Shown piece by piece: positions 7,679 to 16,241 of a stretch of DNA of 45,613 nucleotides (positions are counted from its first letter, which is position 1; every line of letters starts with the position of its first letter). The DNA is from Anaerolineae bacterium (lineage in GTDB: Bacteria; Chloroflexota; Anaerolineae; UBA3071). Location of the stretch: positions 1 to 45,613 of the forward strand of contig JARYMM010000026.1 in NCBI GenBank assembly GCA_029907105.1, read 5' to 3'. Made by a program: the position numbers and the translations under genes. The notes beneath the pieces were generated by a model. The model was not told where the DNA came from. It saw only the letters and a list, made by a program, of their open reading frames with translations, and searched no databases.

Positions 7679-9574
7679 TCAGTTCACCACCAGGGGCGCA
7701 AATATCCGTGGCCTCATGCCCTCTCGCCCCAGGCACAAGCGCACGTCGTCCACGTGGAATAGGGTCGTCGCGTCGTCATCGTTGTTGTCGGCGTAGAAGT
7801 AAAGCTGCACCGGCCCGGCGTGGCGCAGCGTGGTCAGATCCTCTGCCGTCAGCCGGTAGAGAACCTCGTCCCAGGGCAGCTCTGGCGCGCCGTCGCTGGT
7901 ATTCCCCGCCCGCAGCAGCTCGATCAGCGGCTTGCCGTTGACATTGCGGAAATAGACCTTCAGGTGGTCGTCGAAGGGATCGTGGGGATCGCTGCCGAAG
8001 TCCTCATCGCTGCTGAGGATGCCGACGGCGAAGAAGAGGGTCGCCGCCGTGGTGTCGGGCGGCAGGCTGAGCAGTTGCCAGGCCTCGGCGGTGCTGGCCG
8101 GGAGGCCGGCCAGGCGCAGCGAACGAGCGCCGGAATAGGCCACGCTCTCGTCCAGGGCCGCCTGGCCGGCCACCTGCCAGGGGATCAGGTCAGCCGCCTC
8201 GAAATCGCCGTTGACCACCATCTCCTGGCAATCGGGCGGCCAGAGAGGCTGTGGCGGTGGGAGCGGTGGGGGCGTGGGAACGGGTGGCGTGGGCAGGGGC
8301 GTGGCCTCCAGAGCGCGGCGGCCGTTGATGCGTCCGTGGCCATAGTAGGGGTCCCAGCCGGCTGCTCCCAGGTCGTCGGCGGTGCTTTCCAGGATCTGGC
8401 GCACCTCGGCGTTGCTCAGCGTGGGGTTGCGGGAGCGGATCAGGGCGGCCAGCCCGGCCACGTGCGGTGCAGCCATGCTGGTGCCGCTCATCAGGCGGTA
8501 GCCGTTGTCCTTATAAGTTGACATAACTGAAGAGCCGGGCGCGGCCAGGTCCACGAAATCGCCGTAGCTGGAGAAGCCGGAGCGGAGGTCGCCGGCGGTG
8601 ACCGAGGAGACGGCCAGGACGTGGTCGTGCGCCGCCGGATAGTGGACGGCATCGTTGTTGTTGTTGCCGGCGGCAGCGACGAGCAACACGCCGTGCTCCC
8701 AGGCGTAGTTCACGGCGGCCTCTTCGCCGCGGGAGTAGCTGGTCGCTCCCAGGCTCATGTTGATCACCTGGGCGCCGTTGTCGGTGGCGTAGAGGATGGC
8801 TTCGATGAGGTCGGCAGAGGTGCCGAAGCCCTGGGGAGAGAAGATGCTCAGGGGCATGATGGTCGCTTCGCCGGCCATGCCGGCGATGCCCAGGCCGTTG
8901 TTCGTGCGGGCGGCGGCGATGCCGGTCACGTGCGTGCCGTGGCCGTGCACGTCCTGCGGCAGGTTGTCCTCGCCGAAGAAGTCCCAGCCCTGCACATCGT
9001 CCACGTAGCCGTTGGCGTCGTCGTCGAGGCCGTTGGCGGGCACTTCGTCGTCGTTGATCCACACGCTGCCGGCCAGGTCGCTGTGGGCGAAGTCCATGCC
9101 TGTGTCAATGATGGCCACGATCACCGCCGGGTCGCCGCGGGAGAGGTCCCAGGCGGCCTCCATCTCCATGTTGGCCAGGGTGTTGTGCTGATAGGAGGCG
9201 TAGTAAGGGTCGTTGGGGGTGAAGTCGAGTTGGAGCAGGTAGTTGGGCTCGGCCCAGGCCAGGCGCGGGTCGGCCTGCAGGCGGGCCAATGTTGCGGCCA
9301 GCCGCGTCTCGGGCAGGCGCAGCCGTGCGATGCGCAGGGCAGGGAAAGTCTGGACGACGGTGGCCGATAGCGAGGCCAGCAGGGTTTCCAGTTCTTTGGG
9401 AGCGGCTCTGGCTGTCCCCCGCCACTGGAGCAGCAGTTCGCCGGCCACGTGGGGGGCCTGGAGGTTGGGTGAGGGCGGTGCGGCGCGGGTGAGCGGGCTG
9501 GCTGCCAGCAGCAGGGCGGTCAGGGCAGCAGCCAGGCGCAGGCAGGGCTTGCGGGAGTGTGTCCTTTGTAGCAT
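7679..9574 (-). CDS. Secreted subtilisin-family serine protease (S8)
   Basis: A 631-aa exported protease. The start at 9574 puts a signal peptide at residues 1-31 (basic start, Leu/Ala core, TRAAP cleavage). An inhibitor-I9-like propeptide follows to about 120. The catalytic domain has Asp157 (IIDTGMD), His212 (GHGTHVTG), the oxyanion-hole Asn304 (AAGNNNN) and Ser366 (SGTSMAAPHVAG), so all triad residues are present. A Pro-rich linker (about 426-447) leads to a C-terminal beta-sandwich-like region (450-631) with the NGDFE start typical of carbohydrate-binding-like modules. Alternative upstream starts to 9748 would add a non-signal extension and are less likely. It is transcribed away from the arginine operon. 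Confidence 0.92.
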   Translation of the reverse strand: MLQRTHSRKPCLRLAAALTALLLAASPLTRAAPPSPNLQAPHVAGELLLQWRGTARAAPKELETLLASLSATVVQTFPALRIARLRLPETRLAATLARLQADPRLAWAEPNYLLQLDFTPNDPYYASYQHNTLANMEMEAAWDLSRGDPAVIVAIIDTGMDFAHSDLAGSVWINDDEVPANGLDDDANGYVDDVQGWDFFGEDNLPQDVHGHGTHVTGIAAARTNNGLGIAGMAGEATIMPLSIFSPQGFGTSADLIEAILYATDNGAQVINMSLGATSYSRGEEAAVNYAWEHGVLLVAAAGNNNNDAVHYPAAHDHVLAVSSVTAGDLRSGFSSYGDFVDLAAPGSSVMSTYKDNGYRLMSGTSMAAPHVAGLAALIRSRNPTLSNAEVRQILESTADDLGAAGWDPYYGHGRINGRRALEATPLPTPPVPTPPPLPPPQPLWPPDCQEMVVNGDFEAADLIPWQVAGQAALDESVAYSGARSLRLAGLPASTAEAWQLLSLPPDTTAATLFFAVGILSSDEDFGSDPHDPFDDHLKVYFRNVNGKPLIELLRAGNTSDGAPELPWDEVLYRLTAEDLTTLRHAGPVQLYFYADNNDDDATTLFHVDDVRLCLGREGMRPRIFAPLVVN

Positions 9575-9670
9575 GGGCGTTTTGGATGTTGGATACCGGA
9601 AATTAGATTGAAGGGTGCTAAAAATGGAGACGTCGCCGGGCGGTGAAGGTCGCGCTGTGGGCGGCGGCTT

Positions 9671-9687
9671 CAGGTGACTGTCACCTG
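9671..9687. promoter_or_regulatory. 17-bp perfect palindrome, possible operator
   Basis: CAGGTGACTGTCACCTG lies between the divergent subtilase and arginine-operon promoter. The identical 17-mer, followed by the same ACCT, occurs at 39088-39104. In both places the palindrome ends 24 bp upstream of a -35 box. It could be a regulator site or a dispersed palindrome. Confidence 0.5.
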
Positions 9688-9711
9688 ACCTGAAACCTGG
9701 CCTGGCCAGAT

Positions 9712-9740
9712 TTGACAAATATAGCGAAGTGTGGTATAAG
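9712..9740 (+). promoter_or_regulatory. Promoter of the LysW-arginine operon
   Basis: Perfect TTGACA (9712-9717), a 17-bp spacer and TATAAG (9735-9740). Transcription should begin near 9747, leaving a leader of about 235 nt before lysW. Confidence 0.8.
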
Positions 9741-9771
9741 AGCCGCAATTCGGAAACGGGGTGCGCTTTTC

Positions 9772-9876
9772 ATGACATCGTTCGGCAAGCGAAGCTCCAG
9801 GCTAATCAGGTCCAAGCGTTCCAGGTGTTCACTCTGGGGAGTTTCGCCCTGCCGAATGGTGTGGCTATGGAGTTAA
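9772..9876 (+). CDS. Candidate Arg/Lys-rich leader peptide
   Basis: A 34-codon ORF beginning ATG at 9772 and ending TAA at 9874-9876, wholly inside the leader and 38 bp before a terminator. The first half is packed with basic residues (KRSSRLIRSKRSR). In total there are six Arg and two Lys codons, far above chance for 34 codons. This is what an attenuation leader peptide for an arginine operon should look like. The ribosome site is weak (a G-run at 9757-9760). Leader-peptide attenuation has been reported for the Thermus LysW-type lysine cluster. TTCGGCA (9781-9787) and TGCCGAA (9850-9856) inside the ORF are complementary, so its translation could change leader folding. Confidence 0.5.
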   Translation: MTSFGKRSSRLIRSKRSRCSLWGVSPCRMVWLWS

Positions 9877-9914
9877 AGTTCGCATAACGACTGTCTTAGC
9901 TAACTGCAATTGCA

Positions 9915-9953
9915 GGCCGACTCTCCAGATACATTTGGAGGGTCGGCCTTTTT
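9915..9953 (+). terminator. Intrinsic terminator / attenuator ahead of lysW
   Basis: GGCCGACTCTCCA (9915-9927) pairs with TGGAGGGTCGGCC (9936-9948), 13 bp with one G-U pair, followed by TTTTT (9949-9953). It lies between the operon promoter and lysW, so it would stop transcription before the operon unless overridden. Confidence 0.85.
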
Positions 9954-9983
9954 GCTATCCAAATTCATCAAGGAGGTATTGAG

Positions 9984-10148
9984 ATGGCCGAATGTCCCGA
10001 ATGCGCTGCAGAATTGGAGCTGGCCCCCAACACGGAGGTGGGGGAAATCGTGGTCTGTCCCGACTGCGGTGCCGAACTGGAGGTGATGGGCGTGGATCCC
10101 ATCGTCCTGGACCTGGCTCCAGAGGAGGAAGAGGACTGGGGGGAGTGA
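9984..10148 (+). CDS. lysW: LysW amino-group carrier protein
   Basis: A 54-aa acidic carrier to which glutamate (or 2-aminoadipate) is attached through its C-terminal glutamate, so that ornithine or lysine is built on the protein without acetyl protection. The zinc-ribbon cysteines CPEC (4-7) and CPDC (25-28) and the defining C-terminus EDWGE are all present. It was not in the usual ORF size range, but the ribosome site AAGGAGGT at 9970-9977 is near perfect. The next gene begins one base after its stop. The downstream argG and argH point to arginine synthesis. Confidence 0.96.
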   Translation: MAECPECAAELELAPNTEVGEIVVCPDCGAELEVMGVDPIVLDLAPEEEEDWGE

Positions 10149-10149
10149 C

Positions 10150-11004
10150 ATGAGAGTCGGTGTGCTTTGTTCCCGCCTGCGCGTCGAGGAGAAGTTGATC
10201 TTCCAGGCCCTGCGCGACCGGGGAGTGGACGGCGAGAGGATTGACGACGAAGCCATCACCCTGGGCCTTTCACAGGGCCTCGACGGCTATGATGTGGTGC
10301 TCATTCGCTGCCTGAGCCATTCGCGTGCCCTGTATGCCAGCAAGTTGCTGGGCGATAACGGCCAACGCACGGTCAATGCCTACGAGGTGATCGCCACCGC
10401 TGGCGACAAACTGTTGACCAGCCTGGCCTTGTCCAAGCGGGGCGTCCCCACGCCGCGTACCCGGGTGGCTTTCGCCCCGCAGGCGGCCCTGGAAGCCATC
10501 GAGGAGATGGGCTATCCGGTGGTGCTGAAGCCCCTGAACGGCTCGTGGGGACGCCTTCTGGCCAAGATCAATGACCGCGACGCGGCGGAGACCATCCTGG
10601 AACACAAGCACACCCTCGGCGGTTACCTGCATTCCATCTTCTACATCCAGGAGTACGTTGACAAACCCGGACGGGATATCCGCAGCTTCGTCGTCGGTGG
10701 CAAGGTCGTCGCCGCCATTTACCGCCACGCCGCGCACTGGATCACTAACACGGCGCGGGGAGGGGAAGCCACGGCCTGCCCCATCACGCCGGAGATCGAG
10801 GCGATTTCCCGCGCCGCGGCGGAGGCGGTGGGCGGTGGTGCCGTGGCCGTGGACATCCTGGAAGCCCCCGATGGGCGGCTGCTGGTGTCCGAGGTCAATC
10901 ACACGCCGGAGTTCCGCAACAGCATCGCACCCACGGGGGTGGACATCGCCGCTTGTATCGTGGATTACGCCTTGGAGGTGGCGGCTATGGAACCGGGAAG
11001 GTGA
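10150..11004 (+). CDS. lysX: LysW-amino acid ligase, ATP-grasp (LysX/ArgX), copy 1
   Basis: A 284-aa RimK-like ATP-grasp ligase that joins the amino group of glutamate or 2-aminoadipate to the C-terminal glutamate of LysW. Typical features are an N-terminal [12 protein letters not shown] start, [14 protein letters not shown] in the ATP-binding lobe, the ARGGEA loop, and the substrate region [20 protein letters not shown] near the C-terminus. The run [11 protein letters not shown] resembles known LysX proteins. It starts one base after lysW and overlaps the next ligase gene by four bases (GTGA), so the three are translated together. Whether it prefers glutamate (ArgX) or aminoadipate (LysX) cannot be settled by reading. 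Confidence 0.9.
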   Translation: MRVGVLCSRLRVEEKLIFQALRDRGVDGERIDDEAITLGLSQGLDGYDVVLIRCLSHSRALYASKLLGDNGQRTVNAYEVIATAGDKLLTSLALSKRGVPTPRTRVAFAPQAALEAIEEMGYPVVLKPLNGSWGRLLAKINDRDAAETILEHKHTLGGYLHSIFYIQEYVDKPGRDIRSFVVGGKVVAAIYRHAAHWITNTARGGEATACPITPEIEAISRAAAEAVGGGAVAVDILEAPDGRLLVSEVNHTPEFRNSIAPTGVDIAACIVDYALEVAAMEPGR

Positions 11005-11879
11005 GGTTAGGTATTCTCTGTTCGCGCATCCGCCTGGAAGAGAAACTCATCTTCCAGGCCCTGGAAGGGCGAGGGGTCGAGTTCGAGCGGCTGGACGAGC
11101 AGCATCTGGCCCTGCAATTGAAGGCCAACGGCCTGACCCAGGCGTATGACCTGGTCTGGTGCCGCGCCATCAGCCACACGCGGGCGCTCTATGCCCTCAG
11201 CATCTTCGAGGGCTGGGGGCTGAGGACGGTGAACAGTCCCCAGGTGGTGCGCGTCTGTGGCGATAAAGTGCTGACCACCCTGGCCCTGTCGCAACACAAC
11301 GTGCCCACGCTGCGCACCGCCGTGGCCCTCAGTGTGGAGGCAGCCCTGGAAGCCATCGAGGAGATGGGCTACCCGGTGGTGCTGAAGCCAGCCACAGGCT
11401 CCTGGGGGCGGCTGCTGAGCAAGGTCAACGACCGCGACACGGCCGAGGCGGTGCTCGGGCACAAGGCCACCCTGGGCGGGCCGCTGCACAGCGTGTTCTA
11501 CATCCAGGAATATGTGGACAAGCCGGGCCGGGACATCCGCACCCTGGTGGTCGGCGACGAAGTCGTCTACGCCATGTACCGCCGCTCCGCGCATTGGATC
11601 ACCAACACCGCCCGCGGCGGGGAGCCGCTGCCCTGCCCCCTCACGCCGGAGATCGAGGAGCTCTCGCTGGCGGCGGCCCAGGCCGTGGGTGGCGGCATCC
11701 TGGCCGTGGACCTCATGGAAACTGCCGCTGGTCGCCTGCTGGTCAACGAGGTGAATCACACGCCCGAATTCCACGGCGCCATGCAGGCGGTGGACGTGGA
11801 CATCGCCGGCAGGATGGCGGATTACGTGCTGGGGTTGGTCGGGTGGTCAGGTGGTCCTTGGTCTGGTGGTCAAGAGTGA
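11001..11879 (+). CDS. argX: LysW-amino acid ligase, ATP-grasp (LysX/ArgX), copy 2
   Basis: A 292-aa paralogue of the preceding ligase with the same start ([16 protein letters not shown]) and the same ATP-grasp blocks. The GTG at 11001 overlaps the upstream stop as GTGA; an ATG at 10953 would overlap too far. The specificity region differs from copy 1 ([19 protein letters not shown] instead of [11 protein letters not shown]), suggesting a different amino acid or a heteromeric ligase. The last 12 residues ([12 protein letters not shown]) are encoded by one arm of a hairpin repeat and are probably not part of the ancestral protein. The symbol is a family-level guess; lysX would be equally fair. 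Confidence 0.85.
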   Translation: MRLGILCSRIRLEEKLIFQALEGRGVEFERLDEQHLALQLKANGLTQAYDLVWCRAISHTRALYALSIFEGWGLRTVNSPQVVRVCGDKVLTTLALSQHNVPTLRTAVALSVEAALEAIEEMGYPVVLKPATGSWGRLLSKVNDRDTAEAVLGHKATLGGPLHSVFYIQEYVDKPGRDIRTLVVGDEVVYAMYRRSAHWITNTARGGEPLPCPLTPEIEELSLAAAQAVGGGILAVDLMETAAGRLLVNEVNHTPEFHGAMQAVDVDIAGRMADYVLGLVGWSGGPWSGGQE

Positions 11880-11912
11880 ATCGAGGCCACCAGACCATCC
11901 GACCATCTGACC
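11845..11912. repeat. Inverted repeat enclosing the argX stop codon
   Basis: GGTGGTC-type units (11845-11869) pair with their complement, GACCATC/GACC-type units (11887-11912). The TGA of the ligase gene (11877-11879) sits in the loop. The left arm is translated into the ligase tail. Confidence 0.75.
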
Positions 11913-11937
11913 ACTTGACTGACTTGGGAGGGAGCCT

Positions 11938-12975
11938 ATGCTAAAGATGTCTATCGCCGGTGCCTCCGGATACGTGGGAGGGGAGCTGCTGCGCCTGTTG
12001 CTGGATCATCCTCAGGTGGAGGTGAAGCAGGCCACATCGGAGCGCCACGCCGGCGAGCCGGTGCATTTCCTGCATCCCAACCTCAGGGGGCGGACGAACC
12101 TCTGCCTGGTGCCGCTACAGGCGCTGGAGCCATGTGACGTGCTCTTCACCGCCCTCCCCCACGGGCAGGTGGCCCCACGCATCGAGGAGTTCGCCGCCCT
12201 GGCCGGGCGTATCGTGGACCTGAGCGCCGACTTTCGCCTCCATGACCCGGCCGACTACCCGCGCTGGTACGGCTGGGAACATCCGGCTCCCCAGTGGCTG
12301 CCCCGTTTCGTCTACGGCCTGCCGGAATTCCATCGAGAGGCGCTGCGGGAAGCCCGCTACGCCAGCGGCGTGGGCTGCAATGCCACGGTCATCAACCTGG
12401 CCCTGTGGCCGCTCTATCGCGCCGGCGTGGTCGGCAAGACGGTGGTGGAGGTCAAGGTCGGCTCGTCGGAGGGCGGCGCCGAACCCACGCCCGCTTCACA
12501 TCACCCCGAGCGCAGCCACGTCGTCCGCTCCTATGCCCCCACTGGCCACCGCCACCTGGCCGAGCTGCTGCAAGAGCTCACCTTCGATGGGCGGCGGCCC
12601 GACATCCACCTCTCGGTCACCTCGGTGGAGCTGGTGCGCGGGGCACTGGCCACGGCGCACTGCTTCCTCAGCGAGGACCTCAGCGAGAAGGAGGTCTGGC
12701 AGCTCTACCGCCAGGCCTACGGCAACGAGCCCTTCATCCGCATCGTCAAATACCGCAAGGGCTTCTATCGCTATCCGGAGCCCAAGATCCTGGCCGGCTC
12801 CAACACCTGTGACATCGGCTTCGAGAGGGAAGAGGGGAGTGACCGGCTGGTGGTCATCTCCGCCCTGGACAATCTGATGAAGGGGGCGGCGGGCACGGCG
12901 GTGCAGGCCATGAACGTGATGTGCGGCTTCCCGGAGACGATGGGGCTGGAGTTTCCGGGATTGCATCCGGTTTAG
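11938..12975 (+). CDS. lysY: LysW-gamma-glutamyl-phosphate / aminoadipyl-phosphate reductase
   Basis: A 345-aa ArgC-family NADPH-dependent reductase that turns the LysW-bound acyl phosphate made by LysZ into the semialdehyde. The Rossmann start GASGYVGGELLRLL is at residues 8-21, and the active-site cysteine is C147 (GVGCNATV). SSEGGAEPTPASHHPERSH matches the substrate loop of the LysW-type enzymes. GGGAGGGA upstream fixes the ATG at 11938. Its gene lies between the ligases and the kinase, in pathway order with LysW. Confidence 0.93.
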   Translation: MLKMSIAGASGYVGGELLRLLLDHPQVEVKQATSERHAGEPVHFLHPNLRGRTNLCLVPLQALEPCDVLFTALPHGQVAPRIEEFAALAGRIVDLSADFRLHDPADYPRWYGWEHPAPQWLPRFVYGLPEFHREALREARYASGVGCNATVINLALWPLYRAGVVGKTVVEVKVGSSEGGAEPTPASHHPERSHVVRSYAPTGHRHLAELLQELTFDGRRPDIHLSVTSVELVRGALATAHCFLSEDLSEKEVWQLYRQAYGNEPFIRIVKYRKGFYRYPEPKILAGSNTCDIGFEREEGSDRLVVISALDNLMKGAAGTAVQAMNVMCGFPETMGLEFPGLHPV

Positions 12976-12986
12976 GCCCTCACTCC

Positions 12987-13057
12987 CTGCCCCCCTTGCC
13001 CCCCTTCCCCCTCTCCCAAGTTTGGGAGAAGGGGAAGGGGGATTGGGGAGATGGGGG
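12987..13057. repeat. Intergenic GC-rich palindrome between lysY and lysZ
   Basis: CCCCTTCCCCCTCTCCCA (13001-13018) pairs with 13023-13040 with one mismatch. More C-rich and G-rich flanks lie outside it. Same design as the insert in guaA, here in a spacer and just upstream of the lysZ ribosome site. Confidence 0.85.
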
Positions 13058-13077
13058 TAAGGGCGGAGGTAAAGAGC

Positions 13078-13881
13078 ATGATTGTCGTCAAGATCGGGGG
13101 CGTGGAAGGGTTGGGCATCGAGTCGCTCTGCGCCGATGTCGCCAACCTGATCGGAAATGGCGAGCAGATGGTGCTCGTCCACGGCGGCTCGCACGAGACC
13201 AACGTCATCTCCGAGAAGCTGGGCCATCCGCCGCGTTTCGTCATCTCGGCTTCGGGCCACGTCAGCCGCTATACTGACCGGGAGACGCTGGAGATTTTCG
13301 CCATGGTCGTGGCCGGCCGGGTGAACAAGCGGCTGGTGGAACGGCTGCAGGGGCTGGGGGTGAACGCCGTAGGGCTTTCCGGGCCTGACGGACGGCTGCT
13401 GGAGGGCCGGCGGAAGTCGGTGCTGAAGGTCGTGGAAGACGGCAAGAACAAGGTGCTGCGCGACGAGTGGAGCGGCGTCATCGAACGGGTCAACGTACCC
13501 CTATTGAGGCTGCTCCTCGACCACGGCTACACGCCGGTCGTCGCCCCGCTGGCCATCAGCGAGGCCGGGGAGATGGTCAACGTGGACGGCGACCGGGCGG
13601 CAGCGGCCGTGGCCGTGGCGCTGCAGGCGGAGGCCCTGGTCCTGCTCTCCAACGTGCCGGGACTGCTGAGGGATTTCCCCGACGAAGGCTCGATCATCCC
13701 CAGCCTCGGGCGCGGAGAGGTGGAGAGCTATTTCACTTATGCCCAGGGGCGGATGAAGAAGAAGTTGCTGGGGGCCCAAGAGGCGCTGGCCGGTGGTGTG
13801 GGCCGGGTGATCCTCGGCGACGGGCGGATCGAAGCGCCGGTCAGCCAGGCGCTGGCGGGCAGAGGAACGGTGATCGAATGA
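13078..13881 (+). CDS. lysZ: LysW-glutamate / aminoadipate kinase
   Basis: A 267-aa amino-acid kinase (ArgB fold) that phosphorylates the side-chain carboxylate of the LysW-bound amino acid. It begins MIVVKIGG, the nucleotide-binding lysine and glycines. VHGGSHETNVISEKLG is the LysZ form of the ArgB substrate loop, and NVDGDRAAAAVAVAL plus the late YFTYAQGRMKKKLLGA segment are also typical. The ATG at 13078 is preferred to 13051 because GCGGAGGT lies 7 bp upstream and the extra nine residues would come from the repeat. It overlaps lysJ by four bases (ATGA). Confidence 0.93.
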   Translation: MIVVKIGGVEGLGIESLCADVANLIGNGEQMVLVHGGSHETNVISEKLGHPPRFVISASGHVSRYTDRETLEIFAMVVAGRVNKRLVERLQGLGVNAVGLSGPDGRLLEGRRKSVLKVVEDGKNKVLRDEWSGVIERVNVPLLRLLLDHGYTPVVAPLAISEAGEMVNVDGDRAAAAVAVALQAEALVLLSNVPGLLRDFPDEGSIIPSLGRGEVESYFTYAQGRMKKKLLGAQEALAGGVGRVILGDGRIEAPVSQALAGRGTVIE

Positions 13882-15086
13882 GCGAGTCAGCGGGTCAGCG
13901 AGTCGGCGAGCCGGCGAGCCGGCGAGTCGGGGAATGGGGTGAGCTGGAGGCAAGGTATACCAGCGGGGTGTATGTCAAGCGGCCTCTGGTCGTCGTGCGC
14001 GGGGAGGGGGCCCGGGTGTGGGATGCCCAGGGGCGGGCCTACATTGACTGCGTGGGCGGGCATGGCGTGGCCAACGTCGGCCACTGCCATCCCCAAGTGG
14101 TGGCGGCCATCCAGGAGCAGGCGGAGCGGCTGATCACCTGCCCGGAGAGCTTCTACAACGACCGGAGGGCGGAGTTGCAGGCCGAGCTGGTGCGTATGGC
14201 GCCGCCGGGGCTGGAGCGGGTGTTCCTCTGCAACTCCGGTGCCGAGGCGGTGGAAGCGGCGATCAAGTTCGCCCGGCTGGCCACAGGCCGTCCGGGCATC
14301 GTGGCAGCGAAAAACGGCTTCCATGGCCGCACCCTGGGGGCGTTGTCGGCCACCTGGCGCTCCGAGTACCGTCAGCCCTTCGAGCCGCTGCTGCCGGGCT
14401 TCGTGCACGTGCCCTACAACGATGCCGGCGCCCTCGACGAGGCCATCGGCGAGGACACGGCGGCGGTCATCCTGGAGGTGGTGCAGGGGGAGGGAGGGGT
14501 CATCGTCGGCGATGGCGACACCCTGCGGCGGGCGCAGACGTTGTGCCACGAGCGGGGGGCGCTGTTCATCGTGGACGAGGTGCAGACGGGGTTCGGGCGC
14601 ACGGGCCGCCTGTTCGCCTGCCAGCATCACGGCCTGGAGCCGGACCTGCTCTGCCTGGCCAAGGCCATCGCCGGCGGGATACCTATGGGGGCGGTGCTGA
14701 TAGGGCCGCGGGTGGGCAGGCTGCCCGGTAAGGGGCACGGCTCCACCTTCGGCGGCAATCCGCTGGCCTGCGCCGCGGCGTTGGCCGCCATGCGCGTCAT
14801 CGAAGAAGAAGCCCTGCCGCAGCGGGCGGCGGAGTTGGGGGCCTTCTTCCTCTCCAGGCTGCGCCAGGTGGCCTCGCCCCTCATCCGCGAGGTGCGCGGG
14901 CTGGGGCTGATGGTGGGCATCGAGCTGAAGCGGAAAGTCCAGCCCTACCTGGAAGCGCTGATGGAACGAGGCGTGCTGGCCCTTGCGGCGGGGCCCATCG
15001 TGATGCGTTTCCTGCCGCCGCTGGTCATCAGCCGGGAGGAGCTGGAGACCGTAGTCAGGGCGGTGCAGGAGGTGCTGTCAACGTGA
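13878..15086 (+). CDS. lysJ: LysW-semialdehyde aminotransferase
   Basis: A 402-aa class III PLP aminotransferase that converts the LysW-bound semialdehyde to LysW-ornithine (or LysW-lysine). The PLP lysine is K262 (LCLAKAIAGGIPMG), with NSGAEAVEAAIKFAR and VDEVQTGFGRTGR upstream of it. Translation is coupled to lysZ by ATGA. Residues 2-18 (SESAGQRVGEPASRRVG) are encoded by a seven-base tandem repeat, so the native N-terminus was probably replaced or extended. Its stop TGA (15084-15086) lies inside the next intergenic repeat. Confidence 0.92.
   Translation: MSESAGQRVGEPASRRVGEWGELEARYTSGVYVKRPLVVVRGEGARVWDAQGRAYIDCVGGHGVANVGHCHPQVVAAIQEQAERLITCPESFYNDRRAELQAELVRMAPPGLERVFLCNSGAEAVEAAIKFARLATGRPGIVAAKNGFHGRTLGALSATWRSEYRQPFEPLLPGFVHVPYNDAGALDEAIGEDTAAVILEVVQGEGGVIVGDGDTLRRAQTLCHERGALFIVDEVQTGFGRTGRLFACQHHGLEPDLLCLAKAIAGGIPMGAVLIGPRVGRLPGKGHGSTFGGNPLACAAALAAMRVIEEEALPQRAAELGAFFLSRLRQVASPLIREVRGLGLMVGIELKRKVQPYLEALMERGVLALAAGPIVMRFLPPLVISREELETVVRAVQEVLST
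13881..13936 (+). repeat. Seven-base tandem repeat encoding the LysJ N-terminus
   Basis: About eight tandem units of GCGAGTC/GCGAGCC/GCGGGTC. A seven-base unit changes frame every copy, yet the region stays open in the lysJ frame. Confidence 0.7.
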
Positions 15087-15182
15087 TGCGTGATGCGTGA
15101 AACGTAATGCGTAAAACGTAATTACGTTTGACGTTTTACGTTTGACGTTTCACGTTTTGCGTTTGACGTTTCACGCCCCACG
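15084..15182. repeat. ACGT-rich palindromic repeat between lysJ and lysK
   Basis: CGTGATGCGTGA words, then CGTGAAACGT and CGTAAAACGT units, face their complements (ACGTTTTACG, ACGTTTCACG) across AATTACG, giving a long hairpin. It starts at the lysJ stop codon. The CGTGATGCGTGA word recurs at 16222, 25764, 27056 and 27768. Confidence 0.8.
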
Positions 15183-15209
15183 TCAATGTGCCTTTGGAAG
15201 GAACGAACT

Positions 15210-16241
15210 ATGGACGAATTGGTATTGCTCCGCGAGATGCTCGAAATCTACAGCCCTTCGGGTCAAGAAGAGGAGATTGCGGCCTACCTGGTAACGCAGA
15301 TGAGGGTCTTGGGCTTCCGCACTTACCAGGATGCGGTGGGCAACGCCATCGGCGTGCTGGGGGATGGGGAGAGGGAAATCGTGCTGCTGGGGCACATGGA
15401 TACCGTCGAAGGGTTCATCCCCATCCGTCTGAAGGATGGCAGGCTCTACGGGCGTGGGGCGGTGGACGCCAAGGGGCCATTGGCCACCTTCATTCTGGCC
15501 GCGGCGCGGGTCGGCCCTCTGCCGGGCAAGCGCGTTGTGGTGGTGGGCGCTGTGGAAGAGGAGTCGACTTCCAAAGGCGCTCGCTATTTGCTGAGCAGCC
15601 TTTCTCCTCAGATGGCCGTCATCGGCGAGCCCAGCGGCTGGCAGCATGTGACCCTGGGCTACAAGGGCCGCTTGCTGGTGACCTATCGCCTGGCCGCCTC
15701 CACGCGGCACAGCACCGCTCAGGGGCCTTCGGCTTCGGAGAGGGCCATCGAGTTCTGGAACAAGCTGGGGGCCTATGCCCGTCGCTTCAACCGCGGCGAA
15801 CGGTTTCGCTTCCATACCCTGGACCCCACGCTGCACAAGATCACCACCTACAACGGCGGCTTCGAGGAGGAAGTGGCCATGAACATGACTTTGCGCATCC
15901 CCTTCGGGCTGGATGTGCCTTTGCTGAAGGAGAACATGCGGGCGTGGGCCAACGGCGCCGCCGTCGGCTTCAGCGGCGAGGATGCGCCCTTCAAGGCGGA
16001 CAAGAATAACCCCCTGGTGCGAGCATTCCTGCGGGCCATCCGCGCTCGGGGCGGCCATCCCACCTTCAAGGTGAAGCTGGGCACTTCGGACATGAACACC
16101 GTTGGCCCGGTGTGGGGTTGCCCCATCGTGGCCTACGGGCCGGGCAACTCCGCCCTCGATCACACGCCGAATGAGCATGTCCACGTGGAGGAGTTTTACA
16201 AGGCGATAGAGGTGATGGAAGAAGTGATCCGTGAAACGTGA
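15210..16241 (+). CDS. lysK: LysW-ornithine / LysW-lysine hydrolase
   Basis: A 343-aa M20-family zinc amidase that releases ornithine (or lysine) from LysW, regenerating the carrier. Zinc and catalytic motifs are visible: H62-M-D64 (LLGHMDTV) and the acidic triplet E116-E118. GTSDMNTVGPVWGCP and the C-terminal HTPNEHVHVEEFYKAIEVM hold further ligands. GGAAGGA upstream fixes the ATG at 15210. The stop and last residues (VIRET) come from the CGTGATCCGTGA repeat that follows. It is the last LysW-specific step before argG and argH. Confidence 0.93.
   Translation: MDELVLLREMLEIYSPSGQEEEIAAYLVTQMRVLGFRTYQDAVGNAIGVLGDGEREIVLLGHMDTVEGFIPIRLKDGRLYGRGAVDAKGPLATFILAAARVGPLPGKRVVVVGAVEEESTSKGARYLLSSLSPQMAVIGEPSGWQHVTLGYKGRLLVTYRLAASTRHSTAQGPSASERAIEFWNKLGAYARRFNRGERFRFHTLDPTLHKITTYNGGFEEEVAMNMTLRIPFGLDVPLLKENMRAWANGAAVGFSGEDAPFKADKNNPLVRAFLRAIRARGGHPTFKVKLGTSDMNTVGPVWGCPIVAYGPGNSALDHTPNEHVHVEEFYKAIEVMEEVIRET

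Noticed and set aside
9747..9914. Lysine riboswitch or T-box ahead of lysW
   Set aside because: No L-box core and no T-box sequence were found; a basic leader ORF explains the layout better.
13467..13877. LysJ frame extended upstream by 137 codons
   Set aside because: The extension lies over lysZ in another frame and has no homology to aminotransferases.
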